The position numbers were made by a program, and so were the translations under genes. From contig JAJXZW010000009.1 of NCBI GenBank assembly GCA_021779855.1, forward strand, positions 25,285 through 89,284: a DNA stretch of 64,000 nt, read 5' to 3'. Of this stretch, positions 33,643 through 41,485 are shown piece after piece. The stretch's first letter is position 1; each line of letters starts with the position of its first letter. Source of the stretch: Actinomycetes bacterium. GTDB taxonomy: Bacteria; Actinomycetota; Acidimicrobiia; Acidimicrobiales; RAAP-2. Below the pieces are notes generated by a model that saw only the letters and a list, made by a program, of their open reading frames with translations, made no database searches and was not told where the DNA came from.

Positions 33643-33903
33643 CTCCGGGAGCCGGTCCCGCGTGGGCGGTGAGCGACCGATCCCCGGCCGGGGGATTGCG
33701 GTGGGCACGGGCGTCGACCCCGGCCTGAGGACACGCGCCCCGCCCGCGCCGTCGGCGAGCCCCGGGGACGCTGGGACTGGATCGCGCGCCGGACGCCCTC
33801 GCGCCGACGATTCTCCCGCGCCCGGCGAGGCGATCGTCGAGGCGATCCCGGGGCCCCTGGTACGCGTTCTCGTGCCCGCGGCGCGCCGCGCACTCCTCGA
33901 GGG

Positions 33904-34752
33904 CTAGGGGCGCGCTCGCCGCTCGGCCGAGACCAGGACCACGTCGTAGGACATCTCGAAGGACCCCCCGACCGAGTCGATCGCGCGCCCCACCTCGTCG
34001 AGCAGGCGGGCGAGACGTTCGGGCTCCAGCCGGGCGTGGTCGCTGTGGGTCCCGAGCTGGTCCAGCCACTCGTCGCGGGTGTAGGCGCGCGACCAGGCGA
34101 ATCGGACGACCTCGGGGGACGCGAACGCCGGCGCGTGGTCGAGCGCCTCGAGCGCCCCGTGCGCACCGAAGGGCGTCGGGTTGGCCGTCGAGCCGAGGAG
34201 CACGCTGAACGCCTGGGCCTCGGGGGCGAGGCGCCGGTAGATCGGGTCGACCACGGCGCCGAGGAGGTCGTGGGGGCGCGCCACGTTCCACCACAGGCAG
34301 GCCCGACCGCCGTCCTCGAGCGCGTCGGCGGCCCGCGCGGCCCCGCGGACTGGATCGACCCAGTGCCACGCCTGGGCCGCGGTCAGCCGGTCGAAGAGCC
34401 GGCCCCCGGGCTCCCACTCCTCGAAGGCCGCGACCTCGACCTCGATCCCCGAGGCCCGCGCCACGTCGGCCATGCGCGCGTCGACCTCGACCCCGAGGAC
34501 GCGCGCCCCTCGCGCCGCCATCTGGCGCGCGGCGATGCCCGTGCCGCAGCCGACGTCGAGCACGCGCAGTCCCGTGGCGTGCGCGCCGAGCACCACGTCG
34601 TAGAGCTCGGGGGGGTAGTCCGGGCGCGAGCGGTCGTAGCGCCGCGCCGCCGCGCCGAAGGACTCGGCCCGCCCGCGGTCCTCGTGGAGGGATTCGGGTA
34701 CCTCGCGCGACTCGGGGCGGGTGGGGTCCGCGTCCCCGCGACCGACGCTCAC
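33904..34752 (-). CDS. class I SAM-dependent methyltransferase
   Basis: 282 aa from the GTG at 34752. The Rossmann SAM motif is VLDVGCGTGIAARQM, preceded by AARRYDRSRPDYPPELYD and followed by LTAAQAWHWVDP and LWWNVARPHD. This is the small-molecule methyltransferase type common in Actinobacteria (methyltransf_11/25). Substrate unknown. The start is uncertain because the frame stays open to 35199 and no Shine-Dalgarno is seen; the upstream part may be a frameshifted extension (see 34753-35144). Confidence 0.85.
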   Translation of the reverse strand: MSVGRGDADPTRPESREVPESLHEDRGRAESFGAAARRYDRSRPDYPPELYDVVLGAHATGLRVLDVGCGTGIAARQMAARGARVLGVEVDARMADVARASGIEVEVAAFEEWEPGGRLFDRLTAAQAWHWVDPVRGAARAADALEDGGRACLWWNVARPHDLLGAVVDPIYRRLAPEAQAFSVLLGSTANPTPFGAHGALEALDHAPAFASPEVVRFAWSRAYTRDEWLDQLGTHSDHARLEPERLARLLDEVGRAIDSVGGSFEMSYDVVLVSAERRARP

Positions 34753-35144
34753 CGAGGTCCGCGGGTGCTCGGGGCGCGGGGCGCCCGTCTCGACAAGCGC
34801 CCCGACGAGACCGGCGGGTGCGCGCCCGGCGTCTCCGCCGCCGCTGAGGAGGACCGGGTACCCGTTGCCCGCCGCGTGGCCGAGGGCGCCGGTGACGGCC
34901 GAGAGGGCGACGAGGTCGAGAGGGGCCGGTTCGACCCGGCCCCGCCGCGAGTGGCGGCTCCGAGCGCACCCCCGGTGAGGGTGTCGAAGCCCCGGCGGCG
35001 GGACGGCCCGAGGAGCCCGCCGACCGTGGCGGGGTGAGCGGCCGCCGCCACCGCGTCCACGATGGTCGCGGCGTCGCACGGGTCGGGGGAGCGCGACGCG
35101 GCCCGTCGGCGGGCTTCGTCGGGGTGGGGCGGTGGTGCGGGCAT
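34753..35144 (-). other. possible frameshifted coding stretch upstream of the methyltransferase
   Basis: Between the methyltransferase start and 35144 two minus-strand frames look coding in turn. An ATG frame from 35144 (DAATIVDAVAAAAHPATVGG, then GFDTLTGGALGAATRGG) and, after about 34950, the methyltransferase frame (LDLVALSAVTGALGHAAGNG, then YPVLLSGGGDAG). Both show high GC at third positions. A single-base indel would join them into one protein of about 410 aa. Chance open frames are common at this GC content, so this is tentative. I recognise no family. Confidence 0.3.
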
Positions 35145-35349
35145 CCTGTCGGGGCGCGTCTCCTCGCGCGGTGGCGGTGGGTCCCGTCCAGTGTGCCAAG
35201 CCGGGAGGCGTCCCTCTCGGCGTGGGGCGGGCGACGGATGAAGCCTACAACGTGTATGGGACGAGTAGTGCGGTTGCACTAGGGAGAAATGGTGCACCCC
35301 GGGGTCCCGAATGGGCCAATTGCCCCTAGATGCACGAAGGGCAGTTCCG
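35145..35349. other. intergenic stretch of lower GC, no gene seen
   Basis: No convincing ORF. The stretch 35230-35340 is visibly less GC-rich than its surroundings. Minus-strand TAGGCT (35247-35242) could be a -10 for leftward transcription. The near-palindrome GGGCCAATTGCCC lies around 35314. The region probably holds the divergent promoters of the methyltransferase region and the c-di-GMP gene. Confidence 0.4.
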
Positions 35350-35355
35350 TAGTTT
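35350..35355 (+). promoter_or_regulatory. -10 hexamer TAGTTT of the GGDEF/EAL gene
   Basis: TAGTTT predicts transcription from about 35362, giving a leader of about 46 nt before the ATG at 35408 and ruling out the track start at 35330. Confidence 0.45.
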
Positions 35356-35407
35356 GGACCGGTGCCCGAGAGTCGGGCGAGCACGAGGCACCGAGACGGC
35401 CCCCACC

Positions 35408-37372
35408 ATGACCAAGACCCACGACCTGCGCCTCCTCTCGAACTACGGGGCGGCCCTCCTGCTCATCGCTCACGACGACCGGATCAAGATCCGCGAGATC
35501 GCCGACGCCCTCGAGCTGAGCGAGCGCGCCACCCAGGGGATCGTCGCCGACCTCGTTCGCGGGGGCTACGTGACCCGACGTCCCGAGGGGCGCGGCTACG
35601 TCTACGCGGTGGTCGCCGGCCACGCCCTCCCCCTGCCCCTGGAGAGCGACGCCGAGGTGCGCCACTTCCTGGCCGCGCTGACGGGGCGACCGGAGTGCCG
35701 GGTGCCCGACTTCGACAACCTCTACGGGCGCTCGGGCGTGCCCACCGCCATCGTCGACCTCGACGGGTTCTTCCGCCACGCGAACGGCGCCCTCGCCCGC
35801 ATGTGGGGGCAGGAGCCCGGGGAGATCGTCGGCCACCCCTGGATCACCTTCACCCACCCCGAGGACGTCTCGTTCTGGGAGGAGGCGGCTACCCGCCTGG
35901 TCGAGGGGGAGGACCTCAGCCTCGACCAGCAGCGGTTCCTGCGCCCCGACGGCACCCTGGCGTGGGCCTCGATGTACGTGGCCACCACGCGCGACGAGGA
36001 CGGCGAGCCGCTCTACTACCTCGTCCAGATGCCCGACATCACCGACCGCAAGCGCATCGAGGAGCAGCTCGACTACTACGACTACTACGACGCGCTCACG
36101 GGGCTGCCCAACAGGTCCCTGTTGCTCAACCGGCTCACCCTGGCCCTGGGCGAGTCACGCCGCCGCGGCAAGCCCTTCGGCGTGGCGCTGGTGCACCTCG
36201 ACCACTTCAAGTTGATCTACGCGACCCTGGGCCACGAGAAGGGCGACGAGCTCATCCGCCAGGTCGCCGTGCGCATCGTCACGACCATCCTGCCCGAGAG
36301 CTTCGCGGCGCGGGTGACCGACGACGACTTCGTCATCGTCGGCGCGTCAGTGCAGAGCGCGGAGTTCCTCGTCGAGCGGGTGCGCAACACGCTCAAGGTC
36401 ATCCACCAGCCCTACGAGAGCCCGCTGAAGCCCCAGTTCATGAGCGTGAGCGCCGGTGCGGTCATGAGCGACGTCGACTCCTCGCCCGAGTCGCTGCTGC
36501 GCGACCTCGACGCCGCCGCCGAGCGCGCGCGCGCGACGGGCTCGAACCGGGTGGAGCTGTTCGACGCGGCGATGTGCGAGTCGGAGCACCGGCGCACGTC
36601 GCTGCTCGACGCCCTCCTGAGCGCGCTCGACCGTGACGAGTTCTACCTCCGCTACCAGCCGATCGTCGACCTGCGCCATCGGACCCTGACCGGCGTCGAG
36701 GCCCTGCTGCGCTGGCGCCACGAGGAGCTCGGGGAGGTCTCCCCGGGCGAGTTCATCCCCCTCGTGGAGGAGCTCGGCCTCATCGGGGAGGTCGGCGGCT
36801 GGGTCGTCGGCCGGGCGATCGACCAGATGGCCCGGTGGGACGAACTGGGGTTGGGTCTCTCGATGTCGATCAACGTCTCGGTGCGCCAGTTGCTCACGAC
36901 CGATCTCGCCGACGTCGTGAAGGCGGCCCTCTTCGACAGCGGGGTCGATCCCGGCCGGGTCGTCCTGGAGCTGACCGAGAGCGTCCTCATGGAGGACGAC
37001 CGGAGCTTCACCCTGCTCGTCGGCCAGCTCAAGGACCTGGGCGTGCGCGTCTCGATCGACGACTTCGGCACCGGGTACTCCTCCTTCGGCCGGCTCAAGG
37101 GTCTGCCGGTCGACGAACTCAAGATCGACCGGAGCTTCATCCAGGGCTTCGGCCTGGATGACCAGGACACGACCCTGGTGGAGGCGATCATCGCCATGGC
37201 CCGCGCGCTGCGCCTGGAGGTGACCGCCGAGGGCATCGAGAACGCCCAGCAGCTCTCGGGCCTGCGCCTGCTCGGCTGCGAGCACGGCCAGGGCTTCTAC
37301 CTGGCCCAGCCGCTCGACCCCGAGGCGCTGGCTGAGCTGGCCCGCCGCGACCCGGTCTGGCCCCTGGCCTGA
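35408..37372 (+). CDS. winged-HTH / PAS / GGDEF / EAL cyclic-di-GMP phosphodiesterase
   Basis: 654 aa from MTKTHDLRLLSNYG. The N-terminus (1-75) is a MarR-like winged helix (IREIADALELSERATQGIVADL, RGGYVTRR). A PAS/PAC domain (about 105-225) follows, then GGDEF (about 230-390) and EAL (about 400-645). The GGDEF signature is degenerate (RVTDDDF near 303), so cyclase activity is unlikely. The EAL domain keeps E431 (VEALLRW), NVSVRQL, LELTES, SIDDFGTGYSS, LKIDRSFI and AEGIEN, so phosphodiesterase activity is expected. No membrane segment. A DNA-binding domain on a c-di-GMP enzyme is unusual. The ribosome site is weak. Confidence 0.92.
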   Translation: MTKTHDLRLLSNYGAALLLIAHDDRIKIREIADALELSERATQGIVADLVRGGYVTRRPEGRGYVYAVVAGHALPLPLESDAEVRHFLAALTGRPECRVPDFDNLYGRSGVPTAIVDLDGFFRHANGALARMWGQEPGEIVGHPWITFTHPEDVSFWEEAATRLVEGEDLSLDQQRFLRPDGTLAWASMYVATTRDEDGEPLYYLVQMPDITDRKRIEEQLDYYDYYDALTGLPNRSLLLNRLTLALGESRRRGKPFGVALVHLDHFKLIYATLGHEKGDELIRQVAVRIVTTILPESFAARVTDDDFVIVGASVQSAEFLVERVRNTLKVIHQPYESPLKPQFMSVSAGAVMSDVDSSPESLLRDLDAAAERARATGSNRVELFDAAMCESEHRRTSLLDALLSALDRDEFYLRYQPIVDLRHRTLTGVEALLRWRHEELGEVSPGEFIPLVEELGLIGEVGGWVVGRAIDQMARWDELGLGLSMSINVSVRQLLTTDLADVVKAALFDSGVDPGRVVLELTESVLMEDDRSFTLLVGQLKDLGVRVSIDDFGTGYSSFGRLKGLPVDELKIDRSFIQGFGLDDQDTTLVEAIIAMARALRLEVTAEGIENAQQLSGLRLLGCEHGQGFYLAQPLDPEALAELARRDPVWPLA

Positions 37373-37389
37373 CCGATCCGCGCGCCCGG

Positions 37390-37443
37390 TACCGTGGTCG
37401 GACCATGACCGGGCGGCGGGTGACGAGTGGGGTGGCCGCGTGA
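37390..37443 (+). promoter_or_regulatory. lysE promoter with 12-codon upstream ORF
   Basis: TACCGT (37390-37395) is a likely -10. An ATG at 37405 opens a 12-codon reading frame (MTGRRVTSGVAA) whose TGA overlaps the lysE GTG (GTGA, 37440-37443). The mini-ORF could couple translation into lysE. Confidence 0.4.
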
Positions 37444-38081
37444 TCGCCCCGGCCCATCTCGCGACCTTCGTGGTCGCCTCGATGGCGATCATCGTGGTGC
37501 CCGGGCCGAGCGTGCTGTTCACCCTGGCGCGCGGCGTCGCCTGGGGCCGGACGGTGGCCGTGCTCACGGTGCTCGGCAACTCGCTGGGCACCCTCGTGCT
37601 CTCGGCGGTCGTCGCGGTGGGCCTCGGGCCGCTCCTCAGCCGTTCCCACCCCCTCGCGGTCACCCTGCAGGTCGCCGGGGGCCTCTACCTCGTGTGGCTC
37701 GGGATCGGCGCCTACCGCCACCGTCACGCGCACGCGGCGGCGATGGCCCGGCGCGAGGGCGCCAAGCCGGCCGCGCCCTCGATCGTTCGCCAGGGCTTCA
37801 CCGTGGGCATCTTGAACCCCAAGTCGCTCGTCTTCTTCGCGGCCGTCTTCCCCCACTTCGTCGAGCCCGCACGCGGGAGTACCACCGTCCAGCTGCTCGT
37901 GCTCGGCGGGCTGTTCTCGGTGATGGCCTTCTGCAGTGACTCGACGTGGGGGCTGATCGCGGGCACGGCGCGCGAGTGGCTCTCGGGCTCGGCCGGTCGC
38001 CTGGTGGCTTTGCGCGTGGTCGGGGCGACGGTGATGGTGGGCCTCGGCGGGATCATCGTGACGAGCGCCCTCGCGGGCTGA
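37440..38081 (+). CDS. LysE/RhtB family amino-acid exporter
   Basis: 213-aa membrane protein with about six transmembrane helices. The family signature is at the N-terminus: MAIIVVPGPSVLFTLARGVAWGRTVAV, then GLYLVWLGIGAYR and FTVGILNPKSLVFFAAVFPHF. It exports amino acids or related small molecules; the substrate is not inferable. The GTG start overlaps the stop of a 12-codon upstream ORF. Confidence 0.92.
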   Translation: MIAPAHLATFVVASMAIIVVPGPSVLFTLARGVAWGRTVAVLTVLGNSLGTLVLSAVVAVGLGPLLSRSHPLAVTLQVAGGLYLVWLGIGAYRHRHAHAAAMARREGAKPAAPSIVRQGFTVGILNPKSLVFFAAVFPHFVEPARGSTTVQLLVLGGLFSVMAFCSDSTWGLIAGTAREWLSGSAGRLVALRVVGATVMVGLGGIIVTSALAG

Positions 38082-38107
38082 GCGCACCGGTCACGCCGCG
38101 GGGTTCC

Positions 38108-38130
38108 TACACTGAGCCCCCGAAGGGGGC
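38108..38130 (+). promoter_or_regulatory. ABC exporter promoter region with start-proximal hairpin
   Basis: TACACT (38108-38113) is a plausible -10. GCCCCC-GAA-GGGGGC (38116-38130) sits 3 nt before the ATG and would bury the G-rich ribosome site if the transcript includes the left arm. Confidence 0.35.
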
Positions 38131-38133
38131 GCG

Positions 38134-40005
38134 ATGAGCATGCACGGGGCCGGCTGGGCCGGGATGCGCTCGGCCCGGCGCGACCGCAGCCTCCTCGAGC
38201 ACCACATCAAGCCGGGGACCTTCGGGCGGATACTGCGCTTCGGGCGCCACTACCGGCGCCTGATGACCGTCTTCCTCGCCGTGGTGATCGTCGACGCGAT
38301 CGTCTCGTCGGTCTCGCCGTTGTTGCTGCGCGCGATCATCGACGACGGGATCTACCACCACCGCAGCGGGCTCATCGTGGGGCTGGCCGGCGCCACGGCC
38401 GGGCTCGCGATATTCGACGCCGGGCTCCAGATGGTCGAGCGCCGCGTCTCGGCGGTGATCGGCGAGGGGCTGATCTACGACCTGCGCGCCGCCGTCTTCG
38501 ACCACGTCCAGAAGATGCCGATCGCCTTCTTCTCGCGCACCCAGACCGGGGCTCTCATCAGCCGGCTGAACAACGACGTCATCGGGGCCCAGCAGGCCTT
38601 CACCGACCTCTTCTCCAACGTCGTGGGCAACGTCATCCTCGTGGTCATCGTGCTCTCGGTGATGTTCGTCCTCAGCTGGCAGATCACGCTGGTCTCGTTG
38701 GTCCTGGTGCCCCTCTACCTGCTGCCCTGGCGCCGGGTGGGCCGACGGCTCGGGACGCTCTTCCAGCGGGGCATGGAGCTCAATGCCGAGATGAACACGG
38801 TGATGAGTGAGCGGTTCAACGTGGCCGGCGCGATGCTCGTCAAGCTCTTCGGCCGCCCGGGCGAGGAGCGGCTCCTCTTCGAGCGCCGCGCGGGCGAGGT
38901 CCGCGACATCGGGGTCCGCCAGGCCACCTACCAGCGCTTCTTCTTCGTGGCCCTCTCGCTCACCGCCTCGCTGGCCACCGCCTTCGCCTACGGCTTCGGT
39001 GGGGTGGCGGCCGTGCACGGGGTCCTCGCGGTGGGCACCGTGGTCGCCATGACCGTCTACCTCGGGCGCCTCTACGGCCCGCTCACCCAGCTCTCGAGCC
39101 TCAACATCGACTTCATGTCGGCCATGGTCAGCTTCGAACGGGTCTTCGAGGTCCTCGACCTCGAGCCGATGATCGCCGAGCGCGACGGCGCCCGCGCGAT
39201 CCCGTCGGGACCGGCCCGGCTCGTCGTCGACCACGTCGACTTCGCCTACCCGGGCGCCGGTGAGGTGTCGCTCGCCTCGCTCGAGGCGGTGGCCCGTCTG
39301 GACGACACGGCGCGCACGCCGGTGCTGTTCGACGTGAGCTTCGTGGTCGAGCCCGGCACGATGACGGCCCTGGTGGGCCCGAGCGGTGCGGGCAAGACGA
39401 CGATCTCGATGCTGGTGAGCCGGCTCTACGACGTGGACGCCGGTTCGATCACGATCAACGGGGTCGACCTGCGCGACGCGACCTTCGCCTCGCTCAACGC
39501 CACGGTCGGGGTCGTGACCCAGGACGCCCACCTCTTCCACGACACCCTGCGCGTGAACCTGCTCTTCGCCAAGCCCGACGCCACCGAGGCCGAGATGCGC
39601 GCGGCGCTCGCCGCGGCCCAGATCGGCGAGCTCGTCGACGGCCTGCCCCTCGGCCTCGACACGGTGGTGGGGGAGCGAGGCTACCGCCTCTCGGGCGGGG
39701 AGAAGCAGCGCGTGGCCATCGCGCGCCTGCTGTTGAAGTCGCCGCGCCTGGTCGTGCTGGACGAGGCGACGGCCCACCTCGACGCCGAGAGCGAGGCCGC
39801 GGTCCAGCGGGCCCTCGACGCGACGATGGCCGAGCGGACCTCGCTCGTGATCGCCCACCGGCTCTCGACCATCCGTGGGGCGGACCAGATCCTGGTGGTC
39901 GACGGCGGCCGGGTCGTCGAGCGCGGCACCCACCAGGAGCTCCACGCGCGCGGCGGGCTGTACTTCGACCTCTACGAGACCCAGTTCGCGACCCAGGGCG
40001 CCTAG
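38134..40005 (+). CDS. ABC exporter, fused permease and ATPase (type IV/MsbA-like)
   Basis: 623 aa. Six transmembrane helices in the first 330 residues, including HYRRLMTVFLAVVIVDAIVSSV, precede the ATPase domain: Walker A GPSGAGKTT, Q-loop VTQDAHLF, signature LSGGEKQRVAIARLLL, Walker B LVVLDEATAHLD and the H-loop AHRLSTI. The long linker into the ATPase is typical. It probably works as a homodimer, or with an unlinked half, and exports drugs or lipids. The C-terminal stop overlaps the reductase gene tail to tail in CTAG. Confidence 0.93.
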   Translation: MSMHGAGWAGMRSARRDRSLLEHHIKPGTFGRILRFGRHYRRLMTVFLAVVIVDAIVSSVSPLLLRAIIDDGIYHHRSGLIVGLAGATAGLAIFDAGLQMVERRVSAVIGEGLIYDLRAAVFDHVQKMPIAFFSRTQTGALISRLNNDVIGAQQAFTDLFSNVVGNVILVVIVLSVMFVLSWQITLVSLVLVPLYLLPWRRVGRRLGTLFQRGMELNAEMNTVMSERFNVAGAMLVKLFGRPGEERLLFERRAGEVRDIGVRQATYQRFFFVALSLTASLATAFAYGFGGVAAVHGVLAVGTVVAMTVYLGRLYGPLTQLSSLNIDFMSAMVSFERVFEVLDLEPMIAERDGARAIPSGPARLVVDHVDFAYPGAGEVSLASLEAVARLDDTARTPVLFDVSFVVEPGTMTALVGPSGAGKTTISMLVSRLYDVDAGSITINGVDLRDATFASLNATVGVVTQDAHLFHDTLRVNLLFAKPDATEAEMRAALAAAQIGELVDGLPLGLDTVVGERGYRLSGGEKQRVAIARLLLKSPRLVVLDEATAHLDAESEAAVQRALDATMAERTSLVIAHRLSTIRGADQILVVDGGRVVERGTHQELHARGGLYFDLYETQFATQGA

Positions 40006-40790
40006 CCCACGGCGTGGGCGCCGCCGTCGACGTGCAGGATCGCGCCCGTCGTCGCGCGCAGCAGCGGCGAGAGCAGCGCGAGCGCCGCGTCGCCGACGAC
40101 CGAGGTGTCGTTCACGTCCCAGCCCAGCGGGGCCCGGTCGGCCCAAGTGTCCTCGAAGAGCGAGAAGCCCGGGATCGACTTCGCCGCGATCGAGCGCAGG
40201 GGGCCGGCGGCCAGCATGTTGACCCGTACCCGGTCGGGGCCGACCTCGCGGGCCAGGTAGCGCCCGAGGGACTCGAGGGCCGCCTTGGCGACCCCCATCC
40301 AGTCGTACTGGGGGTAGGCGCGCGACCCGTCGAAGTCGAGGGCGACGACCGAGGCGCCGCCGGGGGCGCTCGAGCGCGCGAGCAGGGGGCGCAGCGCGCC
40401 CACGAGGGCGGCCAGGGAGTAGGTGGAGGCGTGCAGGGCCGTCGCCACGTCCTCGAAGGGCGCGGCGAACATCCCGGAGCCCAGGCAGCTCGGCGGCGCG
40501 TAGCCGATGGCGTGGACGAGGCCGTCCAGGCGCCCGAAGCGTCCCTCGAGCTCGGCCGCGGCGCCGCGAACCTGGTCGGGGTCGGTGACGTCGAGCTCGA
40601 TCACCTCGCCGACGTCGCCCACCTCGGCGAGCTTGCGCGCGGTGCGCCGGGTGAGCGACATCCCCCGGCCGAAGCTCGACAGGGCGACCGTGGCGCCCTC
40701 CTCGAGGGCCCGCCGGGCGATGGCGAAGGCCAGTGAGTCGTCGGTGAGGACCCCCGTGACCAGGAGCCGGTGATCGTCGAGGAGCGCCAT
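40002..40790 (-). CDS. fabI: enoyl-[acyl-carrier-protein] reductase, InhA/FabI type
   Basis: 262 aa. NAD-binding VTGVLTDDSLAFAIA matches the FabI GxxxxxxSxA pattern, and catalytic Tyr and Lys are in QYDWMGVAKAALESLGRY as in InhA (Y158/K165). AAGPLRSIAAKSIPGF and TTGAILHVDGGAHAVG are also InhA-like. It reduces enoyl-ACP in fatty-acid elongation. The ATG is 6 nt after minus-strand TACGCT, so leaderless. The divergent neighbour is npdG. The ABC exporter meets it tail to tail. Confidence 0.94.
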   Translation of the reverse strand: MALLDDHRLLVTGVLTDDSLAFAIARRALEEGATVALSSFGRGMSLTRRTARKLAEVGDVGEVIELDVTDPDQVRGAAAELEGRFGRLDGLVHAIGYAPPSCLGSGMFAAPFEDVATALHASTYSLAALVGALRPLLARSSAPGGASVVALDFDGSRAYPQYDWMGVAKAALESLGRYLAREVGPDRVRVNMLAAGPLRSIAAKSIPGFSLFEDTWADRAPLGWDVNDTSVVGDAALALLSPLLRATTGAILHVDGGAHAVG

Positions 40791-40795
40791 CTTGT

Positions 40796-40802
40796 TAGCG
40801 TA
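40796..40802. promoter_or_regulatory. symmetrical -10 TAGCGTA shared by fabI and npdG
   Basis: TAGCGT on the plus strand (40796-40801) and TACGCT on the minus strand (40802-40797) are the same base pairs. The minus -10 is 6 nt from the fabI ATG; the plus -10 would give npdG a leader of roughly 24 nt. Confidence 0.5.
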
Positions 40803-40831
40803 CTGCCGGGCCTAGCGAAGCGAGGGCGGAC

Positions 40832-41485
40832 GTGACAGCACAGAGTGTGGGCATCCTCGGGGGGACGGGTCCGGCCGGGCGCGGCGTGGCGGTTCGCCTC
40901 GCGGCGGCCGGCCACCGGGTCGTGATCGGCTCGCGCGACGCCGGGCGCGCGCGCGAGGTGGCCGGGGGCCTGCCCGCGGGCCCGGGCACGATCGAGGGCG
41001 ACGACAACGCCGGCGCCGCGGCCCGCGAGGTCGTGGTGGTGGCGACCCCGTGGGACTCGGCGGTGGCGACCGTGCGTGCGCTGGCCGAGCCGCTCGCGGG
41101 CAAGGTCGTCGTCTCGATGGTCAACGCGCTCGTGCGCGAGGGCCGAGAGGTGGTCCCGCTGTATCCGCCTCGGGGCGCGATGGCGGCCCAGATCGCGGCC
41201 GTCCTGCCCCAGAGCCGGGTCGTGGGCGCCTTCCACCACCTGCCGGCGGCGCAGATGGAGGACCTCGCCAGCGGCCTGGAGGCCGACGTCGCGGTCGTGG
41301 GCGACGACGCCGCGGCGCGCGCGACGGTCGTCGAGCTGATCGACGCGATGCCCGGGCTGCGCGCGGTCGAGGTGGGCTCGATGTCGCTCGCCAGCGCCGT
41401 CGAGGCCTTCACCGCGGTGTGCGTCTCGATCAACATCCGCCACCGGGCCCACAGCTACGTCGCCTTCCGGGGCCTCCCGGCGTGA
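40832..41485 (+). CDS. npdG: F420H2:NADP+ oxidoreductase (NADPH-dependent F420 reductase)
   Basis: 217 aa. The NADP motif GILGGTGPAGRGVAVRLAAAGH and VVIGSRDAGRA are characteristic of the F420-dependent NADP oxidoreductase family, with VVVATPWDS and GAFHHLPAAQMEDL further on. It passes hydride between coenzyme F420 and NADP in the cytoplasm, so the organism should make F420. GTG start with GCGAGGG upstream. It overlaps mshC by one base (TGATG). Confidence 0.93.
   Translation: MTAQSVGILGGTGPAGRGVAVRLAAAGHRVVIGSRDAGRAREVAGGLPAGPGTIEGDDNAGAAAREVVVVATPWDSAVATVRALAEPLAGKVVVSMVNALVREGREVVPLYPPRGAMAAQIAAVLPQSRVVGAFHHLPAAQMEDLASGLEADVAVVGDDAAARATVVELIDAMPGLRAVEVGSMSLASAVEAFTAVCVSINIRHRAHSYVAFRGLPA

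Noticed and set aside
33680-33696. ATCCCC-GGCCG-GGGGAT hairpin downstream of tRNA-Val
   Set aside because: Only a 6-bp stem and no T run; too weak to call a terminator in DNA this GC-rich.
33662-33907. 81-aa plus-strand ORF between tRNA-Val and the methyltransferase
   Set aside because: It ends on the same kind of CTAG as the true convergent pairs, but the protein is low-complexity Pro/Gly/Arg/Ala with no ribosome site or homology I recognise. Left unannotated.
35034-35329. Short plus-strand ORFs near 35.0-35.3 kb
   Set aside because: Overlap the lower-GC intergenic stretch, show no coding-like composition and start upstream of the likely promoter of the GGDEF/EAL gene.
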